Part shown: in pieces, positions 33,310 to 44,068 of the stretch
Layout of the letters: each line of letters starts with the position of its first letter
Position numbering within the stretch: position 1 is the stretch's first letter
NCBI GenBank assembly: GCA_022844345.1
Contig: JALHLU010000016.1
Span: 1-64,000 of the forward strand
DNA: 64,000 nt
Reading direction: 5' to 3'
Source of the DNA: Hyphomonadaceae bacterium
GTDB lineage: Bacteria > Pseudomonadota > Alphaproteobacteria > Caulobacterales > Hyphomonadaceae
Translations under genes and position numbers: made by a program
Notes under the pieces: generated by a model
Seen by the model: only the letters and a program-made list of their open reading frames with translations
Database searches by the model: none
Told to the model about the DNA's origin: nothing

Positions 33310-34121
33310 TCACCGGAGCTGAAGCGCCATTTCGTCGATGATCTGCTTCACCTGGGCTGCGTTCTCGCCCATGTCGTGGCCGGCGAGGCGGCTGGTGGAG
33401 CGTACGTCAATGCGCGTGGCGTCGCCCTCGCGGACAAGACGGATCGCCACGTCGTAGGCGAGATCATACCAGGGCGAGTGGTAGACAGCCTCCATCACGC
33501 CGCCGCGCGGATTGTTGACGGTCACCTGCCAGCCAAGCCGCTGCGCCGATTTCACCGCCTGCGCTGCTGCCTCCGCCACGGACTGTTTCACGATGAGCGG
33601 TTTGAGATGTCCGTAGACCGCAGCCTGAGCTTCGGCATAGCGGAGGCCGCTCCACTCTCTCTGGCCCTCAGGGATGAGCGCGTCGTCACGAACGCGGATC
33701 GCGTTCAGCTTCGCGCGCTCGCGCAGCGTGGCCTCGGTGAAGGCGACAGGGCGTGTCCAGTCCGTCTGCACGTCGTTGATGGGCGGCAGCGCCGCGATCA
33801 GGACGGTGCGATTGTAGAGACTGCCCGCAGCCATGCCGGCCGGGATCATGATCGCCAGCGCCACAATGCCGGCGCGATGCTTCCGCCCGATCAGAGACAG
33901 CAGCAGGCCGATGGCGCCCGCAACAACCGCTCCAAGCATCACCCACATCGCACCGTGCTGGACGCCGTTGCGCGCTCCATCAAGGTCGACGACGCCCACG
34001 CGGAATAGCGTCGGCCCCGCAACCAGCAGCACGCCGCCGATCGCCAGCAGCACCAACCCAAGCACAAGAACGGCGACCCGCGGGCCGCCGCTCCAGTTCT
34101 TCCTTGCGGCGCTGCCGTCGC

Positions 34122-34125
<4 letters not shown>
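33310..34125 (-). CDS. DUF1499 membrane protein
   Basis: 271 residues. Three hydrophobic segments in the first half ([52 protein letters not shown]), then a soluble DUF1499 domain from about 115 ([30 protein letters not shown]-like helix, [18 protein letters not shown]). No activity is known for the domain. The start overlaps the acyl-CoA ligase stop (ATGA at 34125-34122), suggesting coupled translation. Confidence 0.82.
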
Positions 34126-35879
<1,754 letters not shown>

Positions 35880-35975
35880 GTGACCGCCTCCCGTGCGTGT
35901 GCGCTTCACTTGCGCTATCGTGGCCTTTCTTAGACGGCGTCAGGTGACGCTGCAATTCTCGGGAAGCGCTGAACC

Positions 35976-36875
35976 ATGCGATCCGGCTGGAAAACGACAG
36001 TTTTCACCGTATTGTTTGCCGCATGTGCGGGCGCGATAGTTGTTGCGTCCGCCCCGGCCGCCCGCGGGCAGCCCACGCCTGACGCGCGCCTTAGCTGCGA
36101 AAATGCCGGCCCGACGCCAGCAACCCTGCCCGGCGCGCAGACATTCGTTTACGCTACGACGCCTGCGCGCGACCTTCGTCTGCATGTCTTCAGCCCGGCA
36201 AATGCCGCGACCGCGCATCCGGCGATCATGTTCTTCTTTGGCGGCGGATGGCGCACGGGCTCCCCGGTTGTTTTCGCTGACCGCGCACGAAAACTGGCAG
36301 CTGAGGGCTATGTCGCCATCGTTCCCGACTATCGCGTTTCCTGCCGCGACCAGACGACCGCAATCGATTCCGCTGCAGACGCGACCTCCGTACACCAGTG
36401 GCTGCTCGCCAATGCCGCCAGCCTCAGGGTCGATACGACGCGAATTGTCCTGTCCGGCGGGTCTGCAGGCGCCCATATCGGCCTCACCGCCGCGCTGAAG
36501 GCGGCGCCCGACCAGCGGCCTGCCGCTCTTGTCCTCTTCAACCCGGCGGTCGACCTCGTCTCCATTGCCGGTCGAATCAATCTGACCGCTGAAACCGCCG
36601 CGCCGGTCTCGCCCAGCGTCCTGCCGCTCGATGGGGCTCCGCCCACCTTTATCGTCCACGGCGATGCCGATGACACAGTCCCGATCCAGACCGTCCGCGA
36701 TTTCTGTGCGCGCATGTCGGCCGCCGGCCGCCACTGCGAACTGAAGGAATATGCGGGCAAGCCCCACGGCTTCTTCCAGAGCCGCGCGGCGGACCCCGCG
36801 CTCGGCGGCGCTTCGCCCTACGATGAGACGCTTTCCCAAGCCATCGCATTCCTGAAGGCTGTGGGGATTCATTGA
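35976..36875 (+). CDS. Exported alpha/beta-hydrolase (esterase/lipase, BD-FAE-like)
   Basis: 299 residues. Signal peptide about 1-31 (TTVFTVLFAACAGAIVVAS). The oxyanion motif is FGGGW at about 88-92 rather than HGGG; nucleophile Ser in LSGGSAGAHIG, acid in VHGDADDTVP and His in GKPHGFF. Together these fit the hormone-sensitive lipase-like or BD-FAE family of secreted esterases. Transcribed alone; upstream 96-base gap serves two divergent genes. Confidence 0.85.
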   Translation: MRSGWKTTVFTVLFAACAGAIVVASAPAARGQPTPDARLSCENAGPTPATLPGAQTFVYATTPARDLRLHVFSPANAATAHPAIMFFFGGGWRTGSPVVFADRARKLAAEGYVAIVPDYRVSCRDQTTAIDSAADATSVHQWLLANAASLRVDTTRIVLSGGSAGAHIGLTAALKAAPDQRPAALVLFNPAVDLVSIAGRINLTAETAAPVSPSVLPLDGAPPTFIVHGDADDTVPIQTVRDFCARMSAAGRHCELKEYAGKPHGFFQSRAADPALGGASPYDETLSQAIAFLKAVGIH

Positions 36876-37006
36876 TTGCCAATCCCGCCCGAGCCCAAAG
36901 GGCGAGGCGCCGGAGCCGAAGTGGTTGAAGTCTGAGTACGCAGCCCCCCGGGTTTCCCCATTCGCTGTCTCGCGCTATCGAAGACGCTCAGATTGCGGAA
37001 GCCGCC

Positions 37007-37966
37007 ATGCGCCTCGCCTGCCTCCTTGCCGCGTCCGTCCTCGCGCTTGCCGCTTGCGGCGGAGAGACCGACCCAACCGCGACAGCTTCCACCGAGGCGA
37101 TCGAACCGGCCGGCGCGAACCCGGACGAGATGGTTGTGAAGATGATGCTGCCCGACAGGCTGGATTGCCTGCGGGAATCCGGCGGCGTGCTGGTGGTCGG
37201 CCATCGCGGCGGACCAACGCGGGATTATCCCGAGAACGCCATCGAGACCTTCCAACGCACCTTTGACGCGGGCACGCGCGCGATGGAGATTGACGTCCGC
37301 GTGACGAAGGACGGCCACCTTGTCCTGATGCACGACGAGGACCTGGACCGCACGACCACGGGAACGGGCCTGGTCGCCGATCACACACTTGCCGATATCC
37401 AGAAGCTGTTCCTCGAAACCTACAGCAGGACCACCGAATTCCACCCGCCAACGCTGGGTGACGCTCTGGAATGGGCCGTGAAGACGGGCGCGATCGTGAA
37501 GATCGACAAGAAACGCGAGACGCCCTACGCGCCAATCATCGCCGCCATTCGCGATGCGAAGGCGGAGAACAACGCCATCGTGATCACCTATACCGACGAT
37601 CAGGCTGTCGAGGTTCACACCATGGCGTCCGAGCTCGTTATCTCCGCCACCATCCGCAATTCCGGCCAGCTGGACGAGCTGATCGAGCGCGGCGTCTATG
37701 CCGACCGCCTCGTGGCGTGGACCGAGACAGACACGCCAAAGCCCGAGCTCTGGAAGGCGCTGGCGGCCAGGGGCCTCGAGGCGGATTTCGGCACGCTGGG
37801 CCCGCGCGCGTCCTCGCTGGATACCCGGTATTGGGAGGACGATGACGGGTCTGAGTACACCGAACTCGTCGCCGGCGGCCTCACCATGGTGAGCACCGAC
37901 ATCACAGATAAGGTCGCGCGCCAGCTCGCACCGTTGCGGGCCAAGGCAGCCGAATGCGGGCTGTAG
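37007..37966 (+). CDS. Glycerophosphodiester phosphodiesterase family lipoprotein
   Basis: 319 residues. Lipobox ALAACG with C18, so lipid-anchored. Catalytic GDPD residues are seen in order: H66 in VVGHRGGP, E80 in PENAIE, E94/D96 in MEIDVRV and H109 in LMHDEDLDR, the Mg-dependent active site that cleaves glycerophosphodiesters into glycerol-3-phosphate and alcohol. C-terminal half less conserved (AIVKIDKKRETPYAP instead of the usual E/D of the fold), which may change metal binding. Monocistronic. Confidence 0.85.
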   Translation: MRLACLLAASVLALAACGGETDPTATASTEAIEPAGANPDEMVVKMMLPDRLDCLRESGGVLVVGHRGGPTRDYPENAIETFQRTFDAGTRAMEIDVRVTKDGHLVLMHDEDLDRTTTGTGLVADHTLADIQKLFLETYSRTTEFHPPTLGDALEWAVKTGAIVKIDKKRETPYAPIIAAIRDAKAENNAIVITYTDDQAVEVHTMASELVISATIRNSGQLDELIERGVYADRLVAWTETDTPKPELWKALAARGLEADFGTLGPRASSLDTRYWEDDDGSEYTELVAGGLTMVSTDITDKVARQLAPLRAKAAECGL

Positions 37967-38598
37967 GCCGGGCTTGCTGAGACCTGGCGTCTGCCCGTTC
38001 GCACGCCACTGCCAAGTCGTGACCCGCGACTCGCATTTCATCGCGGCACATAGGTAACCGGTGTCAGGAATTGTAGGGACAACAGAGATGCGGAAAGTGT
38101 CCCTAACGGTCCAACTGGTATCGAGCGCTACTGTTGCGTCGCAACAGCGCAAGACTCTTTCGGCAATGAGCGCATGGATGAAGGATTGCTTGCGAAAGCT
38201 GTCCTGCCGCGCACGCGCACATCTTCGTTAAGCGCCTGCGTTTGCTGCGGCGCGGCGACGCACGGCGCCAAGATTTCACTCGACCACGGCCCCCCCGGCT
38301 GGGTAATTGAGCACGCCGCGAACGGTTAGCGGCTGCGTACGCCGACGGGCGGCGCTGTGAGCAGACTCGTTGTTAACTCGGGCTGGCTGGCGAAATCCCT
38401 TCAGGATGGCGCAGCTGTCTGAATTCGGCGGAGGCGGGAGTGATACTCGCGCCGCCGGGATCGAAAGGGCCGCGGTGGCACAAGTCCTGCTTTTTGGTTG
38501 AGGTTTAGCTGGGCGGCGTATTGCGTCGCTCGTTCGGCATTCGCGAAGCCAGAGTCTCTTCCGGGTGCGGTTGGCTGGGTTGTAGTGGGAACTATTAA
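37967..38598. other. 632-base gap upstream of pckG, with an inverted repeat
   Basis: No credible gene on either strand. Contains the inverted repeat TAGGGACA (38074-38081) and TGTCCCTA (38098-38105) separated by 16 bases, perhaps an operator or a hairpin. The 200 bases before the pckG ATG hold no clear promoter motif that I can defend. Confidence 0.4.
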
Positions 38599-40455
38599 AT
38601 GAAGACGAGCGAAGCCCTGGTGAAGTCCAAGGAATCCTCTGGACACGCCGGGTCGATCCCCGGCCTCGATTCCGCCCCGACGCGCCACGCGAAGCTGATC
38701 GCCTGGGTTCGCGAGATCGCCGCCCTGACCAAGCCTGACCGCGTTCACTGGTGCGACGGCTCGGACGCGGAGTTCGACGCCATCACCGCCGAGCTGATCG
38801 CGCTGGGCACGCTGAAGCGCCTCAACCCCGCCAAGCGCCCGAACTCGTACTACGCCGTTTCCGATCCGCGCGATGTCGCCCGGGTCGAAAGCCGCACCTT
38901 CATTTGCTCGAAGAAGCAGGAAGACGCTGGCCCGCTGAACAACTGGGCCGAGCCTTCCGAGATGCGCGCCAAGCTGGATGCGCTGTTCGACGGCTGCATG
39001 CGTGGCCGCACGATGTATGTCGTGCCGTTCTGCATGGGCCCGCTGGGCTCGAAGATTTCGGCGCTGGGCGTCGAGATCACGGACTCGGGTTACGTCGCCA
39101 TCTCGATGCGCGTGATGACCCGGATGGGCCGCGCGGCGCTGGAAGAAATGGGCGATGATGGCTTTTTCGTTCCCGCCGTTCACACGCTGGGCGCGCCGCT
39201 GGCGCCGGGACAGAAAGATGTTCCGTGGCCCTGCAATGACGACAAGTACATCGTCCACTATCCCGAGACCCGCGAGATCTGGTCTTACGGTTCGGGCTAT
39301 GGCGGCAACGCTCTCCTTGGCAAGAAATGCTATGCATTGCGCATCGCATCCGTGATGGCGCGCGATGAGGGTTGGCTGGCCGAGCACATGCTCATCCTCA
39401 AGCTGACTTCGCCTGAAGGCGTCGTGAAATTCGTCGCGGCGGCATTCCCGTCGGCCTGCGGCAAGACCAACCTTGCGATGCTCGAGCCGACGCTCGCGGG
39501 CTGGAAGGCCGAGACGATCGGCGATGACATCGCCTGGATGCGCTTTGGCGATGATGGCCAGCTCTATGCGATCAACCCGGAAGCCGGCTTCTTCGGCGTC
39601 GCGCCGGGAACGTCTGCGGAGACCAACAAGAACGCGCTCGAAAGCTGCGCCAAGAATACTGTCTTCACCAACGTTGCGCTGACCGCTGATGGCGACGTGT
39701 GGTGGGAAGGCATGACCAAGACGCCGCCGGAAGGTCTGACCGACTGGCGCGGCCGCGCGTGGAGCCCGGCGATGGGCGAGCCTGCGGCTCACCCGAACGC
39801 CCGCTTCGCCTGCCCGGCTGGGCAGTGCCCGGTGATCGCGCCGGAGTGGGAGAACCCCGCTGGCGTTCCGATCTCCGCGATCCTGTTCGGCGGCCGCCGC
39901 GCTTCGGCTGTTCCGCTAGTGACGGAAGCCTATGACTGGGAGCATGGGGTTTTCATGGGCTCGACCGTCGCCTCGGAAGGCACGGCGGCCGCTGAAAACA
40001 AGGTGGGCGAACTGCGTCGTGATCCGTTCGCGATGCTTCCTTTCTGCGGTTACAACATGGCCGACTATTTCGGTCACTGGCTGCGCATGGGCCAGAAGGC
40101 CGGCGCGAAACTTCCGCGCATCTATTTCGTCAACTGGTTCCGCAAGGACCGGAACGGCAAGTTCATCTGGCCGGGCTTTGGCGAGAACAGCCGCGTGCTG
40201 AAGTGGATCGTTGATCGCCTGGAAGGCAAGGCCGCCGCCAACGACACGGCCATCGGCCGCGTGCCCGCGAAATCCTCGCTCGACGTTTCGGGCCTCTCGC
40301 TCACCGACGAACAGCTCGACGAGCTGCTTGGCGTGAACCACGAGATCTGGCGCGATGAAGCTTCCAAGATTCCGGAGTTCTTCGAGAAGTTCGGCGACCG
40401 CCTGCCGCAGGCGCTGTGGGACCAGCACAAGGGCCTCACGCAACGGCTGGGCTGA
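38599..40455 (+). CDS. pckG: Phosphoenolpyruvate carboxykinase (GTP)
   Basis: 618 residues, typical of the GTP enzyme (EC 4.1.1.32). It converts oxaloacetate + GTP to PEP + CO2, the entry to gluconeogenesis. Visible: substrate site [15 protein letters not shown], the P-loop with the essential cysteine FPSACGKTN (C287), and the guanine/metal region [21 protein letters not shown]-terminal ends [13 protein letters not shown] 38599 has only a weak leader (GGAACTATTAA), but the N-terminus aligns with the family's length. A terminator follows. Confidence 0.97.
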   Translation: MKTSEALVKSKESSGHAGSIPGLDSAPTRHAKLIAWVREIAALTKPDRVHWCDGSDAEFDAITAELIALGTLKRLNPAKRPNSYYAVSDPRDVARVESRTFICSKKQEDAGPLNNWAEPSEMRAKLDALFDGCMRGRTMYVVPFCMGPLGSKISALGVEITDSGYVAISMRVMTRMGRAALEEMGDDGFFVPAVHTLGAPLAPGQKDVPWPCNDDKYIVHYPETREIWSYGSGYGGNALLGKKCYALRIASVMARDEGWLAEHMLILKLTSPEGVVKFVAAAFPSACGKTNLAMLEPTLAGWKAETIGDDIAWMRFGDDGQLYAINPEAGFFGVAPGTSAETNKNALESCAKNTVFTNVALTADGDVWWEGMTKTPPEGLTDWRGRAWSPAMGEPAAHPNARFACPAGQCPVIAPEWENPAGVPISAILFGGRRASAVPLVTEAYDWEHGVFMGSTVASEGTAAAENKVGELRRDPFAMLPFCGYNMADYFGHWLRMGQKAGAKLPRIYFVNWFRKDRNGKFIWPGFGENSRVLKWIVDRLEGKAAANDTAIGRVPAKSSLDVSGLSLTDEQLDELLGVNHEIWRDEASKIPEFFEKFGDRLPQALWDQHKGLTQRLG

Positions 40456-40478
40456 TCGCTCTCAGTTTCTCGATCCTG

Positions 40479-40507
40479 AAGGCCCGCTCGCAAGAGCGGG
40501 CCTTTTG
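40479..40507 (+). terminator. Rho-independent terminator after pckG
   Basis: AAGGCCCGCTC, loop GCAA, GAGCGGGCCTT, TTTG. An 11-bp stem, 24 bases past the stop. The converging HAD gene ends just beyond it. Confidence 0.9.
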
Positions 40508-40509
40508 AT

Positions 40510-41226
40510 TCACGCCCCCATCGCGTCCGCCAGCTCGGTGAAGCTGTGGACGATCACGTCGTACGTGCCGGCCGCGGGCAGCGGGCGTTCAGTGCCTTCG
40601 CCCCATTCGAGGGGGCGGTGGACGTAGGCGGTACGCAGGCCGCGCGATTTCGCGGCGTCGAGGTCGCCCAGGTGGCAGGCGACCATCATGATCTGTTGCG
40701 GCGCGATATCGAGAAAGCGCGCGGCGCTGTCGTAGATCGCAGCGTCCGGCTTGTAGGTGTTCACCAGGTCGGCGCCCAGGATCGTGTCCCACGGAATGCC
40801 GGCGCGCTTGGCCATCGAGAGGACCAGCGCGATGTTGCCGTTCGACAGCGCCACGACGGCGTGCCGGGCCTTCAGCTGGTTCATACCCTCAATCGAATCC
40901 GGCCACGGATCGAGCCGGCGCCAGCCCATGGCGAGGCGGTGCTTCTCCGTCTCGTCGAGACCAGTGACGCCAAACTCGGCAAGGGCTAGATCCAGCGTCT
41001 CGCGATGCAGGGCGTCCATCACCACATAGGTGCGGGCGCCGGTTCGCACCGGCGCCATGGCGGCGAGGATCGGCTTGCGCCACACATTGGCGAAGCCCCC
41101 CCAGTCGAGCGTGACACCCTTTGGGGCCAGCATGTTTTCCGCCTCGCGCGCGATGCCGCCGCGCCAGTCGACGACGGTGCCGAAGACATCGAAGGTGAGC
41201 GCGCGAACTTCCGGGAAGTCAGTCAT
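40510..41226 (-). CDS. HAD-superfamily haloacid dehalogenase type II
   Basis: 238 residues. Nucleophile motif I is LTFDVFGTVVDWRGG, where Asp attacks the halogen-bearing carbon; then VALSNGNIALVLSMAK (motif II), NTYKPDAAIYDSAARFL with the motif III lysine, and MVACHLGDLDAAKSRGLRTA. This matches L-2-haloacid dehalogenases, which invert and hydrolyse 2-haloacids, though many have other substrates. No leader peptide. It is followed 30 bases further by an MmcQ/YjbR gene on the same strand. Confidence 0.88.
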   Translation of the reverse strand: MTDFPEVRALTFDVFGTVVDWRGGIAREAENMLAPKGVTLDWGGFANVWRKPILAAMAPVRTGARTYVVMDALHRETLDLALAEFGVTGLDETEKHRLAMGWRRLDPWPDSIEGMNQLKARHAVVALSNGNIALVLSMAKRAGIPWDTILGADLVNTYKPDAAIYDSAARFLDIAPQQIMMVACHLGDLDAAKSRGLRTAYVHRPLEWGEGTERPLPAAGTYDVIVHSFTELADAMGA

Positions 41227-41256
41227 GCCTGCGGCTCCTGCCTTGTCTGTGGCGCC

Positions 41257-41613
41257 TCAAAGGAGGCCTAGTTCCTTACGCTTCTTTTGCGACAATCCCG
41301 CAGCAACCAGCGCGTGCGACGCTTCGAGATAGCTGCGCAGGTCCACCGGAGCGAGTCCGCGCGACAGGTCGGCCTGGATCCACTTCATGCCGCGCGAGGC
41401 GAGATAGGGCGCGGGCCGGCATCCCTTCGCCTCGCGCAGGACTTCCCAGCCGATGTCGGACACCTTGAAGCTGGCAGCCTCGCCATTGCTGATGACGAAG
41501 ACCTTGCCGCCATCCCATGGGCCGACCTTCCACACGTCGGCGCCGCCCCACTGCACCCCATGCGAGGTGGCGGGGAGTTTGCGGCAGAAGGCATTGAGCT
41601 GGCGCGGTGTCAT
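41257..41613 (-). CDS. MmcQ/YjbR family protein
   Basis: 118 residues. Opens MTPRQLNAFCRKLPATSHGV, then a compact fold with GGADVWKVG, KVFVISNG and a DLRSYLEASHALVAAGL helix; this is the CyaY-like MmcQ/YjbR fold proposed to bind DNA. ATG 41613 is the family start; codons to 41670 are upstream noise. One of two such genes here (also 59021). Confidence 0.85.
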   Translation of the reverse strand: MTPRQLNAFCRKLPATSHGVQWGGADVWKVGPWDGGKVFVISNGEAASFKVSDIGWEVLREAKGCRPAPYLASRGMKWIQADLSRGLAPVDLRSYLEASHALVAAGLSQKKRKELGLL

Positions 41614-41829
41614 GGTGTGGACGATAGCGCAGCTGGCGTGGGCGGATAGGGCGAACAGAGAGGCCCCCACGCATGTCGCGCGTATCGCGCATTGCGCGTG
41701 GCGTGCGCGTGACGTGCGTGGGGCGCGCAGCGGGCACGGCTGCGCCGGCGGGGCGCTTGGCGAGCGTTTGGGCGCGGGGCCGCGTTCTCGCAGGGGGCTG
41801 CGAGGCGGGTGGCTTGCGCTGAGGCTGGG

Positions 41830-42786
41830 TCATGTCGTGTCGGGCTCCGTCCAGCTGAGGGCGAAATAGCACAGCGCCTGGGAGGAGCCTGCGTGGAAGG
41901 GGATCAGCGTGCCGAGCACGTTGGCTGACATGGCGAGGTGTCCGCGCGCCTTGGGCGCCGGGACAAGCGAGAGGCGATACGCGATCTCGCGGCGGCGGTT
42001 CATGGCGCGGGCGGCGCGCTGGATCAGCGCTTCGGGATTGGCCGACAGCTGTTCGAGCAGGGAGAGGCGCGCCTGCAGCTCTGTCGCGTCGAGGAGTTGG
42101 GGGACGGTTTTCTTTTCGAGCCTGGGCTGCGCGGCCTGTTTGGGAGCGCGCTGCGGCCGGGGCTGATCCTCCAGCTCAAGCTCCGCCATCGCGGCGCGGT
42201 ATTCGGCCTCGGCTTCGGCCCTGGCGGCGGCGAGATCGAGCGTGGCGCCCCAGCGGTCGAACTGTTCGGGCGTCAGCTCGATCGGTTTCTTCGCGATGTG
42301 CGTGTGGGGAGAGTCGCCGCTTTTGGGCGGCGCTGCCGGGCGGGCGCCCGGCGGTCCGGAGGTCAGCGTGTCGGAGTGGGCGTGGGTGCGCGGAGCGGCG
42401 TGCGCTGTGGACCTGTCGATGAGGACGGCGGTGGTGGCGAGCTTGGCGCCGGTTTTCGACCAGACGATCCTGAAGAGGCGGAAGCCGGCAGCGTTGCGGA
42501 CGATGGGCTTGGGCGTGTGGCGGGCGCGGGTTGTCGCGTCGGTCTTGGGCGCAGGGGACCAGCGCGCGGCGGTGTCGAGCGTGATGGCGGTGGCGGCGAC
42601 GAGGACGAGGCGGCGCAGCAGGGCTTCGACCTCGAAGATCGCGGTGCGGATCGGCGCGAGTTCGTCGCGGGTGAGCAGGTTGCGGGAGTGCTGATGGTTG
42701 TGCAGGGCCGCACTCAGCCAGTCGCGCAGGAGCTGCCAGTAGGGCGCGAGGGCGGTGTTGAGGATGGCGGCGTTGGCCGGTGTCAT
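41830..42786 (-). CDS. Hypothetical protein
   Basis: 318 residues. Begins MTPANAAILNTALAPYWQLL, with a helical N-terminal domain to about 80, a long Pro/Ala/Arg/Thr-rich middle that looks disordered, a Glu/Ala/Arg coiled-coil-like stretch near 200-250, and a C-terminus ending FALSWTEPDTT. Unknown family. The ORF is open upstream to 43026 in sequence with no protein character, so ATG 42786 is used. Its composition is unlike its neighbours. No membrane segment. Confidence 0.5.
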   Translation of the reverse strand: MTPANAAILNTALAPYWQLLRDWLSAALHNHQHSRNLLTRDELAPIRTAIFEVEALLRRLVLVAATAITLDTAARWSPAPKTDATTRARHTPKPIVRNAAGFRLFRIVWSKTGAKLATTAVLIDRSTAHAAPRTHAHSDTLTSGPPGARPAAPPKSGDSPHTHIAKKPIELTPEQFDRWGATLDLAAARAEAEAEYRAAMAELELEDQPRPQRAPKQAAQPRLEKKTVPQLLDATELQARLSLLEQLSANPEALIQRAARAMNRRREIAYRLSLVPAPKARGHLAMSANVLGTLIPFHAGSSQALCYFALSWTEPDTT

Positions 42787-42974
42787 GCGCAGCAATGTAT
42801 GCGCAGCGCGGGCCCGGCTGATTCTGCGCCGCGCTATCCCACGAGTTCTGACTGTGGCGCGTTGAAAATGCGCGGGACGTTTTTTCTGTTTCCTACAGCT
42901 GTGCGAAGGCGGTTTCCCACAATCGCGCCCCACGCGGGACCCCCACCGTCTCGCGACGAAGACGCCGCGATCCA

Positions 42975-43005
42975 CCTCCCCCACTTGCGTTGCAAGTGAG
43001 GGAGG
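42975..43005. repeat. Intergenic hairpin repeat (CCTCCC...GGGAGG type)
   Basis: CCTCCCCCACTTGC, loop GTT, GCAAGTGAGGGAGG: one mismatch in 14 pairs. A shorter relative lies at 56010-56034. It could be a terminator-like or repetitive palindromic element. Confidence 0.6.
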
Positions 43006-43079
43006 CAAGAGGCGCGGCGTGAGCAAGAGGCGGCTTGCTGACTGGCGGGGCGGGTATATCTTCTGTGGCGCGATCAGGG

Positions 43080-43364
43080 ATGGAAGACATGAGCGATGCT
43101 GTCGGCCCCGGCGATCTGGTGCTGTGCGTGAACGCGGCGCCGAACCATGTGACGGGAGAGCCGGTGCCGCTGGTTGCGGGTGAGGCTTATCGCGTCCTGA
43201 TGGTGATGGAGTTCGCCTGCCCCTGCGGGCGATCCGATGCGTTGCTGGATGTGGGCGTCGGGTGGGCGTGGTGCCAGAGCCGGTTCAGGCTGATGCCCAA
43301 GCCGAGGTTCGAGGCGAAGACGCGGGCCGTGTCGAAGCCGAAGGAGAAGGTGCGGACGCGGTGA
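43080..43364 (+). CDS. Small hypothetical protein, possible zinc/SH3-like fold
   Basis: 94 residues from ATG 43080 (MEDMSDAVGPGDLVLCVN); ATG 43089 is an alternative. Has a conserved-looking CPCGRSD motif with two cysteines, a VLMVMEFACP segment, and Trp/Arg-rich ending. Reads like a small KOW/SH3-type fold domain, but no family is recognised. Downstream the next gene is 139 bases away. Confidence 0.5.
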   Translation: MEDMSDAVGPGDLVLCVNAAPNHVTGEPVPLVAGEAYRVLMVMEFACPCGRSDALLDVGVGWAWCQSRFRLMPKPRFEAKTRAVSKPKEKVRTR

Positions 43365-43503
43365 GGGTGTCTGGGGTTGGGCCGTGTGGCTGTGATTTGG
43401 CCCGAAGCGGACATTCACCAGACAATCTCGCCGTCGATTTCTAGTGAGCTTCGCGTTATGACCGACGTGCGGGACGTAAGCGCGTCAAGGTTGGGCAATA
43501 GCC

Positions 43504-43905
43504 ATGAATCGCAGCTGGGTTGGACTCCTTACGCTACCCCTGGTCCTAGCTGCGTGTGCCGGGGTAAAACCCACCAGCATTTCACTTGCGCCGGGCCTTA
43601 CCCTGGACCTGGCCGCGAGCGATAAGATCGACAGATCGTGTGACCTCGCAAACCTTTGGCCCGGACAGATATCTCTCGCGTGTATTTCTAGTGCTTCTGA
43701 CCAACTGGTTGTAGTTGATTTCTATGCGAGCCAACTGAGAGCCGTCGGCTGGGTTGAGACTGCCGGACAGGGAATAGTAGTGCTGCGTCCCCCTGCAATT
43801 CGAACCGGCGTAGGCTGCGTGGGCATCATCTGGGGGGCGATGCCAACGCCCGGCATTTCAATCTCAGCGAATGAACACCCTGACGCCTGCGGAGGGATAC
43901 CTTAG
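43504..43905 (+). CDS. Hypothetical lipoprotein
   Basis: 133 residues. MNRSWVGLLTLPLVLAACAG ends in a good lipobox (LAAC, C18). The mature part is small with five cysteines and resembles no family I know. It is preceded by AATAGCC rather than a strong Shine-Dalgarno. More AT-rich than its neighbours, perhaps acquired. Confidence 0.55.
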   Translation: MNRSWVGLLTLPLVLAACAGVKPTSISLAPGLTLDLAASDKIDRSCDLANLWPGQISLACISSASDQLVVVDFYASQLRAVGWVETAGQGIVVLRPPAIRTGVGCVGIIWGAMPTPGISISANEHPDACGGIP

Positions 43906-44068
43906 GTGACCGGGTTTGGGCGATTTCCCGCCGATCACCGGACGACGTGAATTGCCACGAGGGCTGTCGGGGCGAGGCGCACGCCATCAAAGCTTCACCT
44001 AGCGGCAGGTTGCATTCGTGCGCAGGCGGCTGTGAACTGCCTGAAAGACAAAATCAGGGAGTGGACAC

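Noticed and set aside
38401-39792. 463-codon ORF opposite pckG
   Set aside because: pckG is unambiguous; the antisense frame has no family features and no ribosome site.
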